This document shows positions 44,356 to 53,655 of a DNA stretch of 64,000 bases, one piece after another. A model generated the notes under the pieces. That model saw only the letters and a list, made by a program, of their open reading frames with translations. It had not been told where the DNA came from and did no database searches. The DNA is from Limisphaera sp049537155 (lineage in GTDB: Bacteria; Verrucomicrobiota; Verrucomicrobiia; Limisphaerales; Limisphaeraceae): NCBI RefSeq assembly GCF_049537155.1, contig NZ_JBMVQZ010000006.1:124001-188000 (forward strand). Reading direction: 5' to 3'. The first letter of the stretch is position 1. The number at the start of each line of letters is the position of its first letter. Both the position numbers and the translations under genes were made by a program.

Positions 44356-45954
44356 ATGAAGATCCTGGTCTGCGATCCGATTGCGCCCAAGGGGATCGAA
44401 CTGTTGCGGGCTCGGCCCGAGTTCCGGGTGGAGGTGCTGTCGCGCCGTCACACGGAGGACGAACTGTTGCCATTGGTGGCGGATGCGGTGGCCCTGGTGG
44501 TGCGTTCCGAGACCAAGGTGACACGCCGTGTGATCGAGGCGGCCAAAGCCCTCCGTGTGGTGGGGCGGGCCGGTGTGGGCGTGGACAACGTGGACGTGGA
44601 GGCGGCCACGCAGCACGGCGTCGTCGTGATGAACACGCCGGGGGGCAACACCATTTCCACCGCCGAACTGACCTGGGCCATGTTGCTGGCCCTGGCCCGC
44701 AAGCTCCCGCAGGCCCACGCCAGCATGGTGGCAGGTGAGTGGGATCGGAAGAAATTCTCGGGAATCGAGTTGGCGGGTAAAAAACTGGGGATCCTGGGGC
44801 TCGGCCGCGTCGGCAGTGAGGTGGCCAAGCGGGCGCTGGCCTTCGGGATGGAGGTCATCGGATACGACCCCTTCCTCGCTGACACGAGGGTGAAGGCGCT
44901 GGGGATCAGGCTGGCGAACGAGGTGGACGAGGTGTACCGCAACGCCGACTTCATCACCGTGCACATGCCGGTGACGGAGCTCACCCGCGGCATGCTCAAC
45001 GCCTCGGCCTTTGCCCGGATGAAACCGGGCGTGCGCCTGGTGAATTGCGCCCGGGGCGAAATCATCGTGGAGCAGGACCTGCTGGCCGCGCTGGACAGCG
45101 GCCAGGTGGCCGGTGCGGCTCTGGACGTGTACGCCACCGAGCCGCTGCCGGCCGACCATCCCTTCCGCAAGCATCCCGCTCTCATCCTCACCCCGCACCT
45201 GGGTGCCAGCACCAAAGAGGCCCAGGACAAGTGCGGCGTGGAGGTGGCCGAGGTGATCACCTCCTATCTGCTCACCGGCGAGGTCCGCAACGCGGTGAAC
45301 CTCCCCTACCTCGACGCCAAGACCTATGAACAGGTCAAGCCCTACCTGGTGCTGGGAGAAAAACTCGGCCGGTTGCTGGGCCAGCTGGCACCCGAACAGG
45401 TGGACCGCCTCTACATCACCTACGGGGGGCGGGCCCGCGAACTGCCCAACGTGGATCCCATCACCCGCGCGGTCTTGATGGGATTCCTGTCTCGGACGGG
45501 CATGGAGGCGATCAACCCGGTCAATGTGCGCAGCATCGCCGCCACTCTGGGCGTCACCGTGGAGGAAAAACGCTCCAGCGAACCGGTGACCTACAACGAG
45601 TGGTTGCACGTCCAGGTCTTCCAGGGCGATCAAAAGGTGATCTCGGCCGGCGGTACCTTCTTCGGCTCTCCGCAGAACCCGCGCATTGTCCGACTCTACA
45701 GCATGCCGGTGGAAATCCCCGTCTCCGGGCACATTCTCCTGTTGACCAACCGCGACCGACCGGGCATGGTCGGCCACATCGGCACCCTGATGGGCCGGCA
45801 CGGGGTCAACATCGCCAGCATGAACCTGCACCGGGACGAGGCCGGGGGACGCGCGCTGACGGTCCTGCACCTGGACAACGCGCCCCCGCCGTCGGTGTTG
45901 GAAGAGCTGCAACGCGACCCGGACATCAGCAACGTCCGGCTGGTTCACCTGTAG
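44356..45954 (+). CDS. serA: D-3-phosphoglycerate dehydrogenase
   Basis: Oxidises 3-phosphoglycerate with NAD+ in the first step of serine synthesis; cytoplasmic. This is the long (type I) form, 532 residues. It has the nucleotide-binding domain GILGLGRVGSEVAKRALAF, substrate Arg in VVRSETKVT and NCARGEIIVE, the Glu/His relay in YATEPLPADHP and LTPHLGASTKEAQ, an ASB domain (about 320-445), and a C-terminal ACT domain (ILLLTNRDRPGMVGHIGTLM) that normally binds serine as feedback inhibitor. ATG at 44356. A PpiC-type isomerase gene follows 30 bases later on the same strand. Confidence 0.95.
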   Translation: MKILVCDPIAPKGIELLRARPEFRVEVLSRRHTEDELLPLVADAVALVVRSETKVTRRVIEAAKALRVVGRAGVGVDNVDVEAATQHGVVVMNTPGGNTISTAELTWAMLLALARKLPQAHASMVAGEWDRKKFSGIELAGKKLGILGLGRVGSEVAKRALAFGMEVIGYDPFLADTRVKALGIRLANEVDEVYRNADFITVHMPVTELTRGMLNASAFARMKPGVRLVNCARGEIIVEQDLLAALDSGQVAGAALDVYATEPLPADHPFRKHPALILTPHLGASTKEAQDKCGVEVAEVITSYLLTGEVRNAVNLPYLDAKTYEQVKPYLVLGEKLGRLLGQLAPEQVDRLYITYGGRARELPNVDPITRAVLMGFLSRTGMEAINPVNVRSIAATLGVTVEEKRSSEPVTYNEWLHVQVFQGDQKVISAGGTFFGSPQNPRIVRLYSMPVEIPVSGHILLLTNRDRPGMVGHIGTLMGRHGVNIASMNLHRDEAGGRALTVLHLDNAPPPSVLEELQRDPDISNVRLVHL

Positions 45955-45984
45955 TTGGTGCCCAAAAAACAAGAGGCAGATCGC

Positions 45985-47079
45985 ATGTCGAAACCGTTTC
46001 CTTTGCGGACGCTGAGGTTGACCCTGACCACCGTGCTGCTGGCCGGCCTGGCCTGGGCGCAAACCAACCCCTCCACCAGCAGCGCCGTGGCCGTGATGAC
46101 CGAGCTGTTCGGCGACGAGGTCATCGCCCGCGGCAAGAGCTTCGAAATCAAACGCAGCCAGTTGGACGCCGCGCTCCTGAGTTTCAAGGCATTGGTGGCC
46201 GCCCGCGGTCAGACCCTCCCACCGGCGGCGGACCTGCAGGTGCAACGCGAACTGCTCCAGCAGCTCATCCGCGTCAAGATGCTGGTCGGCCGCGCCACAC
46301 CCGAGGACAAGGCCGAGGGCAAGCGCGTCGGAGAGCTGCGCTACCAGCAGGTCCTCGAGCGTGCCGGGTCCATGGAAAACCTGGTCCGCCAGCTCAAATC
46401 GGTGGGGATCAGCCCGGACCAGCTCAAGGAACGGCTGATCGAGGAGGCCACCGCCGAGGCCGTCATCCGGCGCGAGGTCCACGTGAACGTCACGGACGAG
46501 GACGTTCGCAGGTTCTATGACGAGAATCCGGCGCAGTTCGAGCAGCCCGAACGCGTCCGGGTCAGTCACCTGCTGCTGCGCACGGTGGACGCCAACACCC
46601 GGGAACCGTTGCCCGAAGAGATTCGTCAGGCCAAGCGCAAGCAGATCGAGGAACTCCTGCAGCGGGCCCGGGCCGGCGAGGATTTCGCAGCCCTGGTGAA
46701 GCAGTATTCCGAGGATCCGGGTTCCAAGGACCGCGGAGGCGAGTACGTCTTTGCCCGGGGCCAGATGGTCCCCGAGTTCGAGGTGGCGGCCTGGAGCCTG
46801 CAACCGGGCCAGATCAGCGACGTGGTCACCACCCAGTTCGGTTATCACATCATCAAAATGCTCGAACGCCTGCCGGCGCGCCGCGTGCCGTTTGAAGAGG
46901 TCAGGGAACAGATCCGCGATTACCTGACCACGCAGGCCATCCAGAAGGTCCTGCCGGATTACGTCCGCAAGATCCGCGCCGAGGAAAAGGTCGAGGTGCT
47001 CGTCGAGGAACTCAAACCGGTGGAACAAGCCGACCTGCCCGTCTCGACCAACAGTGCCGCCGGCACTGCGGCCCCGTGA
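45985..47079 (+). CDS. Exported PpiC/SurA-type peptidyl-prolyl isomerase
   Basis: Periplasmic chaperone/isomerase of the parvulin family. The 364-residue product has a signal peptide (about 1-28, ending AGLAWAQ), a SurA-N-like helical region (about 40-185, KSFEIKRSQLDAALLSFKAL, RELLQQLIRVKMLVG, SPDQLKERLIEEATAEAVI), then one parvulin domain (about 190-295: VRVSHLLLRTVD, EDFAALVKQYSEDPGSKDRGGE, FEVAAWSLQPGQISDVVTTQFGYHIIKM). The ATG at 45985 (MSKPFPLRTLR) with AGAGGCAG upstream is preferred over an in-frame GTG-like start at 45955. It probably helps outer-membrane protein folding. Confidence 0.92.
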   Translation: MSKPFPLRTLRLTLTTVLLAGLAWAQTNPSTSSAVAVMTELFGDEVIARGKSFEIKRSQLDAALLSFKALVAARGQTLPPAADLQVQRELLQQLIRVKMLVGRATPEDKAEGKRVGELRYQQVLERAGSMENLVRQLKSVGISPDQLKERLIEEATAEAVIRREVHVNVTDEDVRRFYDENPAQFEQPERVRVSHLLLRTVDANTREPLPEEIRQAKRKQIEELLQRARAGEDFAALVKQYSEDPGSKDRGGEYVFARGQMVPEFEVAAWSLQPGQISDVVTTQFGYHIIKMLERLPARRVPFEEVREQIRDYLTTQAIQKVLPDYVRKIRAEEKVEVLVEELKPVEQADLPVSTNSAAGTAAP

Positions 47080-47143
47080 AGCTGCGGCATTGGGAGCCGA
47101 CCCCGTTGCCCGGTGGGCTCCGGTCCGGTGGGAACATGCAGGC

Positions 47144-48202
47144 TCAGTCCTGTAACAGTTCCCGCTGCCACCGCATCAGCCGCGGGGCGCAACCCTCCCA
47201 GTCGCGCGCCAGCTCCACCAGCACACCTCGCGGCGCGATCAGGGAGGGTTCCAAACCCAGTTCCTGCGCGCGCGCGTTGCGCCGGCGTTCCAGCTCTTCC
47301 AGTCGTGCCTGCTCGGTTTCGGTCAGCCGGCGGCCGGTGCCCCGGCGCAGCTCGGGCCATTGCTCCGGCGGCACCGCCAAGCCCCGGGCCACGGCTTCCT
47401 TCAGCCCCGCCCGACGCCGCGCGGAGAACTTCTGCGGCAGAAGCGTCAGGTAGTCCTGTCCGTCCACGGCCGCCGCAGCGATGCGGCTCAGGGTCTCGTG
47501 GGGCAGGACGAAAAAGGGCGGTCGGTTCGAGGCCCGTGCCTCGGCCTCCCGCCAGTGCCACAGCTCCCGCAACACCGCCAGTCCCCGCCGCGTCAGCAGA
47601 TGACTGCCCTTGACCCGCCAGACCTGGTCGGGATCCATCTCGGGATCGCAGGTGCATTCCTGGACCAGTCGCCGGCAGGCCTCCTCATGCCAGGCGAGCC
47701 TTCCCCGTGCCACCAGCTCCTCGCGAAGTCGGTCGGCCAGCGGCTTCAAATGCCGCGTGTCATTGCGCGCGTAGGCCTCCATGCGCGGTGTCAGCGGCCG
47801 CCTGGACCAGTCGGCCTTCTGCATGGATTTGTCCAGCCGCACGCCCAGGAACCGTTCCAACAGCGCGCTGAGGCTGAAATTGCGCTCCCCCAGCAACCGC
47901 GCCGCCAGCATCGTGTCGAACACCGCGCTGGGGACGAACCGGCCCGCACGCCACAACAGACGCAGGTCGTAGTCGGCTCCGTGCATGATGAGATCGTGCC
48001 CGGCCAGAGCCTCCAGCAACGGCCGCAAATCCAGTCCGGCCAGCGGATCGATCAAGCGGTCGCCCGTGGGCGTGCTGACCTGGATCAGACAAAGCTTCTC
48101 CGGGTACGCGTGCAAACTGTCAGCCTCGGTGTCGACCGCAACCCAGGGAGCTGCCCGCAGCACCGGCAGGTAGGCTTCCAACGCTTCCGGCGTGTCAATC
48201 AC
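47144..48202 (-). CDS. rnd: Ribonuclease D
   Basis: 3'-5' exoribonuclease that trims tRNA and other stable RNA ends. The 352-residue product has the DEDDy catalytic motifs: VAVDTEADSLHAY (Asp24, Glu26), LIMHGADYDLRLLW, and a C-terminal YARNDTRHLKPL with Tyr and Asp. An HRDC domain follows (about 210-290, PPFFVLPHETLSRIAAA, plus LLPQKFSARRRAGL), and a second HRDC-like tail. The start is uncertain: GTG at 48202 (IDTPEALEAYL) is given, TTG at 48211 is possible, and neither has a clear ribosome site. It is divergent from the gene at 48469. Confidence 0.92.
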   Translation of the reverse strand: MIDTPEALEAYLPVLRAAPWVAVDTEADSLHAYPEKLCLIQVSTPTGDRLIDPLAGLDLRPLLEALAGHDLIMHGADYDLRLLWRAGRFVPSAVFDTMLAARLLGERNFSLSALLERFLGVRLDKSMQKADWSRRPLTPRMEAYARNDTRHLKPLADRLREELVARGRLAWHEEACRRLVQECTCDPEMDPDQVWRVKGSHLLTRRGLAVLRELWHWREAEARASNRPPFFVLPHETLSRIAAAAVDGQDYLTLLPQKFSARRRAGLKEAVARGLAVPPEQWPELRRGTGRRLTETEQARLEELERRRNARAQELGLEPSLIAPRGVLVELARDWEGCAPRLMRWQRELLQD

Positions 48203-48468
48203 GGCGCGCAATATGGGAAAACCACCCGTGTTTTGCCAAGGGCCTGCCCGGGCCCGGGCCCGCGGGGCGACCTGCCTCCATGCGCATGGGCCGTCCCCGA
48301 ACGGTCCCGGTGCACCCGCGCAAAACGCCCCACCGGACGGCGCGTTCCCGCAACCGGACCGGCTGCCGAACCAGCCGGCACTTGCAATTCCCGCCAACCC
48401 TCAGCATGCTCCCGGTAGCAGGTTCTGCCTCCGCAGAACCCCAAAGGCGCGTCCCAGGGAAGTCGGCC

Positions 48469-50457
48469 ATGAGCACGTTGCCGGAACACGAATTCGATCT
48501 GGAAAAACTCTTCCTGCCGGCGTGGGCGACCGAACCGCCCAAGCCCACCATCAGCTCTCGTGCCCGCGAAGAGGCCGGCGAGGAAGAAAGAAAAGGCCGT
48601 GGACGTGGACGCGCGCGGGGGCGTGCCGGTGCCCCACCCGGCCCGGGAGCCCGGGGCGCCGAAGCCGCCGCCGGCACCCGGCCGGAAACCCGGAGCCCCC
48701 GGGCCGCGGGCACCGCCGCCGGGACCGCAGGTGCAGCCGCCAAACCCAGCCGCGCACCCCTGCCGGATGTGCAGGTCCGGCTCATCCCCGATCCCAAGGG
48801 CGTCGATCAGGTGGCCCGGCGCATCCGCAGCACCGGCCGGGCCTTCCCGTTGTTCGACATCGCCAAGCTGTTCCTCGAACGGCCGGAACGCTACAGCGTG
48901 GAGCTCAGCGTCAAGAAGAAGTCCGACGGCACCGTGCGCCAACCGTTGTACCTGTGCGCCCTCGATGAAACCCCGTGGTTGTCGGTGGACGAAGTGGTGG
49001 CACATGTTTTGGAGAAGTACTTCGACACTTTCTATCAGGCCGAACGCACCCCCACCGACCCGCCGAAGGGCAGGTACACCTTCGTGGCCCAGTGCGGTTA
49101 CAGCGGTGTCATCCTCGGCCCGCCCAACCACCACGATTACCCCCAACGGTTGCGACAACTCCACGCCGAACGCTTCTCGCACATCCCCTTCGAGACCTAC
49201 AAGGCCCGCGTCAAGATCGTGCGGGACGAAGCGGTGGTGAAAAAGTGGCTGGAGGAACAGAGCTGGAAAACCGAGTACATCTGCCTGAATGTTCCCGAAC
49301 CGCTCCGCCTGGGCAGCCGCGACGCCGTGGAACGCCATTTCCGCGAGGTCCACGCCCCCAACATCGTGCGTGAAGTGGAACTGGTCACCCTGAGCGGCAC
49401 CGCCGCCCAGAACGTCCCCTGCAAACCCCTGGCCCGGCTCATCCGGCACACGCTGGAAGAACAACGCCGGTTCCCCCTGCAGATCGCCACGGCCCTGAGC
49501 CAGCAGTTTGCCGCCCACGGACTGCAGTTCTTCAAGATCAATCGCACCATCACCCACGTGGCGGTGGCACGACCGCACTACCTGGACATCGAAAACACCC
49601 CGGTCTCCCTCAACGTCAAACGCATCGTCCAATACATCCAGGAACATCCCCACTGCACGCGGCGTGAGTTGATCGAGGCGCTGGCCCCTTCTCCGAAACC
49701 GGCTGAACCCGCTGCGCCGCCGGCCACCCAAAGCCCGGGGCCGGCCGAGGGTGAACAGGCCGATTCCGCCCCCGCGCAGGCGGCCGCCCAACCCGCAGCC
49801 GCCCCCCACACACCCACCCCGGAGCAGACCATGCTCATTGCGGACCTCCACTGGCTGATCCACCAGGGGCACGTCATCGAATTCGCATCGGGCGCACTCG
49901 AAGTGGCCAAGAAACCCGCCCCCAAACCGGCTCCCCAGCCGGCGGGCGAGCGCAGGGAAGCCCAGGCAGCTCCCGCGCAGAAGGAAGGTGGCGCAGCCCC
50001 GGAGCCGGCGCAGGTCCACGCCGCAGATGCCGCGGCAGCACAGGCGGGCGGGAGCATCAGCGGAGAATCAGCCGGCTCCGACGCTCGAGCGGCTGCGCCG
50101 GCCGGCGCACCCGCCGATGCAGCTCCCGGGCCGGACACGATCGCAACCGCGCCGAACCAACCTGCCGTCGGCGAAGGCGGCAATGAAGTCACCGGAACGG
50201 CACCCGCGCCGGGCGCGCCTGCGACCGGGGCGACCGAGCCCGCCCAGACCCCGGAGACGACCATCGCGTCCGACACGGGCGGCGCGGCCGGGGAAGCGAA
50301 GCCCGAGCCCGGGAAGCCGACAACTGCGCAGGCAGGCCTTTCAGCGTCCACTGACCCGGCCGCAGCCGAACCGGCCGCGGAGCCACCTTCGGCCACCGAA
50401 GGCCCGGAGCCGGCCGAGCCGCACCGGCCGCCCGACACGCCGCCGGCATCTACCTGA
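48469..50457 (+). CDS. Unrecognised 662-residue protein with basic and Ala/Pro-rich low-complexity arms
   Basis: I do not recognise a characterised family. Residues 1-20 (MSTLPEHEFDLEKLFLPAWA) look like a conserved short motif. Residues 38-100 are Arg/Gly/Ala/Pro-rich with an RGRGRARGRAG-type box suited to nucleic-acid binding. Residues 100-405 form a folded core (VARRIRSTGRAFPLFDIAKL, LDETPWLSVDEVVAHVLEKY, TFVAQCGYSGVILGPPNHHD, KTEYICLNVPEPLRLGS). The core ends with winged-helix-like RIVQYIQEHPHCTRREL, and a second possible small winged helix lies at about 452-478. The remaining tail, about 180 residues, is Ala/Pro/Glu-rich and acidic. No signal peptide is present. RNA- or DNA-related function is inferred from composition only. 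ATG at 48469 with CAGGGAAG upstream. Confidence 0.8.
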   Translation: MSTLPEHEFDLEKLFLPAWATEPPKPTISSRAREEAGEEERKGRGRGRARGRAGAPPGPGARGAEAAAGTRPETRSPRAAGTAAGTAGAAAKPSRAPLPDVQVRLIPDPKGVDQVARRIRSTGRAFPLFDIAKLFLERPERYSVELSVKKKSDGTVRQPLYLCALDETPWLSVDEVVAHVLEKYFDTFYQAERTPTDPPKGRYTFVAQCGYSGVILGPPNHHDYPQRLRQLHAERFSHIPFETYKARVKIVRDEAVVKKWLEEQSWKTEYICLNVPEPLRLGSRDAVERHFREVHAPNIVREVELVTLSGTAAQNVPCKPLARLIRHTLEEQRRFPLQIATALSQQFAAHGLQFFKINRTITHVAVARPHYLDIENTPVSLNVKRIVQYIQEHPHCTRRELIEALAPSPKPAEPAAPPATQSPGPAEGEQADSAPAQAAAQPAAAPHTPTPEQTMLIADLHWLIHQGHVIEFASGALEVAKKPAPKPAPQPAGERREAQAAPAQKEGGAAPEPAQVHAADAAAAQAGGSISGESAGSDARAAAPAGAPADAAPGPDTIATAPNQPAVGEGGNEVTGTAPAPGAPATGATEPAQTPETTIASDTGGAAGEAKPEPGKPTTAQAGLSASTDPAAAEPAAEPPSATEGPEPAEPHRPPDTPPAST

Positions 50458-50688
50458 GCGCCCGGCCCTGCCGGTGGTCCGCGGCCTTGAAACCGGCCGC
50501 CGCACCGGACCGATCAGCCCCGGACACGCACCCGCCGCGGTTGGACCCTGTTGCCCGGGCGGGGCAGGGGATCCCGCCCGTTGGAGAGCTCGGGTGAGAC
50601 ATCCGCCACGGGACGCTGCCGGCTCACTTTGCGCCACCAACCCGGCGCCGCTTGCCGCCTCCCGTGGATGCCGCGTACCTTCGCCTGC

Positions 50689-52059
50689 ATGTCGGAGGAT
50701 ACGATTGCAGCCATCGCCACACCGCCGGGCGAAGGGGGTCTGGCCGTCATCCGAATCTCCGGCCCGGACGCATTGGCCATTGCCGACCGGGTGTTCCAGC
50801 CGGCGGGAGCCCGGGCGCGCAAACCGTCCGAGGCACCCACGCACACCCTGCACTACGGGTTCATCCATCGCAACGGCCGGCGGATTGACGAAGTCCTCTT
50901 GGCGGTCATGCGGCGACCCCGCACCTACACACGCGAGGACGTGGTCGAGATCTCCTGTCACGGCGGACTGCTGGTGGCCCGCCTGGTCCTGCAGGCCGTG
51001 CTGGAGCAGGGGGCCCGGCCGGCCCAACCGGGCGAGTTCACGCGCCGCGCCTTTTTGAACGGGCGCCTCGACCTCACCCAGGCCGAGGCGGTGGCGGACC
51101 TGATCGCCGCACGCACCGAACGCGCCCTGGCCGCCGCGCGCGAACAGTTGGAAGGCGCACTCTCGCGCAAGCTGCAGCGCCTCCGCGACGATCTCATGCT
51201 CGCACTGGCCCACGTGGAAGCCCAGCTCGATTTCCCGGAGGAGGACATTGCGCCCGACACGCGGGAGGGAATCCTGAACCGTCTCCGGGCCGGTCTGACC
51301 CTCGTGGAAGACCTCCTGCGCTCGGCCGAGGAAGGTCGGATCCTCCGTCAGGGCATCCGCACCGCCATCGTGGGCCGGCCCAACGTCGGCAAGTCCAGCC
51401 TGCTGAACCTGCTCCTGGGCCAGGACCGCGCCATCGTCTCGGCCCGGCCCGGGACCACCCGGGACACCATCGAGGAAACCGTGAACATCCGCGGCCTGCC
51501 CGTGGTCCTGGTGGACACCGCCGGAGTGCGCGAGGCCGGCGATGAAATTGAACAGGAGGGGATCCGCCGGAGCCATCGCGCCGTGGAAACCGCCGACCTG
51601 CTGTTGCACGTCTTCGACCGGTCCGAACCCTGGACCGCCGAAGACCAACGCCTGTGGGAACAGTTCCGCCATCGCAAACGGCTCCTGGTCCTCAACAAGG
51701 CCGATCTGCCCGTCCGGCTCACCCTCCCGGAGACGGATGAACCCCGGGTGGAGATTTCCTGCCGCACCGGCCAGGGGCTCGACCAGCTCAAGGAGAAGGT
51801 GGAACAGCTCATCCTCTCGGGCCCGTCGCGCCCCGGCGAGGCGCCCGATGCCTGCATCAACGCCCGGCACCAGGCCATCCTCCTGCGCGCACGGAGCTCA
51901 CTCGAGCACGCCATCGGCGCACTCGAGAGCCGGTTGCCCCTGGACCTGGTGTCCGTGGACCTGCGGGCGGCCACCGATGCCGTGGGCGAGATCGTGGGGC
52001 AGACCGCTACAGAGGACCTGTTGGACATCATCTTCAGCCGATTCTGCATCGGCAAGTGA
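50689..52059 (+). CDS. mnmE: tRNA modification GTPase MnmE
   Basis: With MnmG, installs the carboxymethylaminomethyl group on U34 of certain tRNAs. The 456-residue product has the formyl-THF-binding N domain (DTIAAIATPPGEGGLAVIRI), a helical domain, and an inserted G domain with GRPNVGKSS (229-237), the DTAG switch (VLVDTAGVREAG) and NKAD. It finishes with the essential C-terminal CIGK. All key residues are present. The ATG at 50689 is preferred because MSEDTIAAIATP aligns with family N termini; an ATG at 50668 would add 7 residues. The preceding 231 bases hold no other gene. Confidence 0.96.
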   Translation: MSEDTIAAIATPPGEGGLAVIRISGPDALAIADRVFQPAGARARKPSEAPTHTLHYGFIHRNGRRIDEVLLAVMRRPRTYTREDVVEISCHGGLLVARLVLQAVLEQGARPAQPGEFTRRAFLNGRLDLTQAEAVADLIAARTERALAAAREQLEGALSRKLQRLRDDLMLALAHVEAQLDFPEEDIAPDTREGILNRLRAGLTLVEDLLRSAEEGRILRQGIRTAIVGRPNVGKSSLLNLLLGQDRAIVSARPGTTRDTIEETVNIRGLPVVLVDTAGVREAGDEIEQEGIRRSHRAVETADLLLHVFDRSEPWTAEDQRLWEQFRHRKRLLVLNKADLPVRLTLPETDEPRVEISCRTGQGLDQLKEKVEQLILSGPSRPGEAPDACINARHQAILLRARSSLEHAIGALESRLPLDLVSVDLRAATDAVGEIVGQTATEDLLDIIFSRFCIGK

Positions 52060-52101
52060 ACCGTCCGCCCGGCGGCTTCGGCCGGATCCGCACCTCCCGG
52101 T

Positions 52102-53595
52102 TCATTCTGAACAACCGGAACCTGCCCTGCCGGCGCCACCCCGCCACAGCGCCACCCCGCACCCGGCGAGCCACGTGACCACCGAGCCGGTCAACGTGTA
52201 CCACTGCCACGACACCCCGCCGCCCGTACCCACAAGCACCATCACCGCCATCCCGACAACCAACCCGATGAGGGCACTGGTGGAATCCACCCGGCGCGGT
52301 CCCAGCGCGAGAAAAAACAAACCCAGCACCGGCCCACTGGTAAACGAGGCCAGGGCCAGGGCCATGTCCACGATCCGCGTCTCCATCCGGGCCGTTGCCA
52401 ATGCCACGCCCGCCTGAACCAGACCCCACCCCAGCGTCCATCGCCGCGCCGCGCTCACGGCCGGACCGGATCCGGCTCGGCCGGACGCGGGCGAATGGCA
52501 AAAATCCGTCAGCGCCGCGGTGGCGAGCGAATTCAGCGACGAAGAGAGCGTGCTCATGGCAGCAGCGAAAACCGCTGCGATCACCAACCCGCGCACCCCC
52601 GCCGGCAATTCCGTCACCACGAAGTGGGGAAAGACCCGGTCCGGTCGCGCCGCCACCGACTCCGGCAACGCCACACCCGCTTCCCGGTAGTACACGAACA
52701 ACAGCGTGCCCAACCCGAGAAACAGCGCAAACTGCATCAGGATGGCAAGGCCGCTGCCCAACAGGGCCGCCGCCGCCTCGCGCCGGTTCCGCGCGGACAG
52801 ATAGCGCTGGACCATCAACTGATCGGTCCCGTGCGTCGCGGTGGTGAGAAAGACACCGCCCACCAGACCGGCCCAGAACGTGTAACTGCGAGAGACGTCC
52901 CAGCCGAAGTCGAACACCCGAAGCTTGTCATGACTGCGCGCCACCTCCAGCGCGGTTTCCCAGCCGCCCGGGATCCGCTCCAGCAGCACCCACGCCGCCG
53001 CACCCGCACCCGCCAGATACACGCAGGCCTGCAACACGTCCGTCCAGATCACCGCTTTCATCCCGCCCAGCCACGTGTAAAGGATCGTGGCCCCTGCGAG
53101 GATCAGAATGGCCACGGGATCCGACCAGCGGGTCAGCGCCGTCAGGATCAGCGCCGTCGCCATGAGCCGGATGCCGTCGGCCAGACACCGGGTGGCCAGA
53201 AACAGGGCCGACGCCGCCCGTTGTACCCGGACGTCGAAACGCTGCTGGAGCGCCTGGTACACCGTGAACAACTCGCCCCGGAAATAGCGCGGCAACAACA
53301 GCCACGCCACGCACACACGCCCGCACACGGAACCCAGGGCCAGCGAAAGAAACGTCCAGTTGCCTCCTTCGCCACGTGCATTGGCCGCAAACGCAAACGC
53401 CGGCACGCTGAGGAACGTGACGGTGGAGGTCTCGGTGGCCACGATGGATGCCAGGATCGCCCAGCCGGGTGTCCGCCGGCCGGAGAGGAAATAATCGCGC
53501 AGGTCGCGCGTTTGCCGGCCCAGGTGCCAGCCCACGCCCACCACACCCGCCAGATACAGCGCCAGAACTGTCAGATCGAACGCGTGCAAAACCAC
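52102..53595 (-). CDS. Sodium:solute symporter (SSS family)
   Basis: Inner-membrane Na+-coupled transporter with a LeuT-type fold. The 497-residue product has about 13 hydrophobic helices. Landmarks are LGRQTRDLRDYFLSGRRTPGW after helix 1, ASIVATETSTVTFLSVPAFAF (helix 2, discontinuous), YTWLGGMKAVIWTDVLQACVY, THGTDQLMVQRYLSARNRREA, and FAAAMSTLSSSLNSLATAALTDF with the sodium-site Ser residues. Such sugar- or acid-transporting SSS proteins are common in polysaccharide degraders. The start is GTG at 53595. The substrate is unknown. It converges on mnmE and lies 60 bases from purF, whose stop is upstream on the same strand. Confidence 0.9.
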   Translation of the reverse strand: MVLHAFDLTVLALYLAGVVGVGWHLGRQTRDLRDYFLSGRRTPGWAILASIVATETSTVTFLSVPAFAFAANARGEGGNWTFLSLALGSVCGRVCVAWLLLPRYFRGELFTVYQALQQRFDVRVQRAASALFLATRCLADGIRLMATALILTALTRWSDPVAILILAGATILYTWLGGMKAVIWTDVLQACVYLAGAGAAAWVLLERIPGGWETALEVARSHDKLRVFDFGWDVSRSYTFWAGLVGGVFLTTATHGTDQLMVQRYLSARNRREAAAALLGSGLAILMQFALFLGLGTLLFVYYREAGVALPESVAARPDRVFPHFVVTELPAGVRGLVIAAVFAAAMSTLSSSLNSLATAALTDFCHSPASGRAGSGPAVSAARRWTLGWGLVQAGVALATARMETRIVDMALALASFTSGPVLGLFFLALGPRRVDSTSALIGLVVGMAVMVLVGTGGGVSWQWYTLTGSVVTWLAGCGVALWRGGAGRAGSGCSE

Positions 53596-53655
53596 CCGCC
53601 CGCCGCAGCCGTTCCCGGGACGGATCCCGTCGCAGCCATCGGGCCCCGGCCCGGA

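Noticed and set aside
43999..47028. 1009-codon open frame antisense to serA and the PpiC gene
   Set aside because: Antisense shadow of two well-recognised genes; the composition is artefactual.
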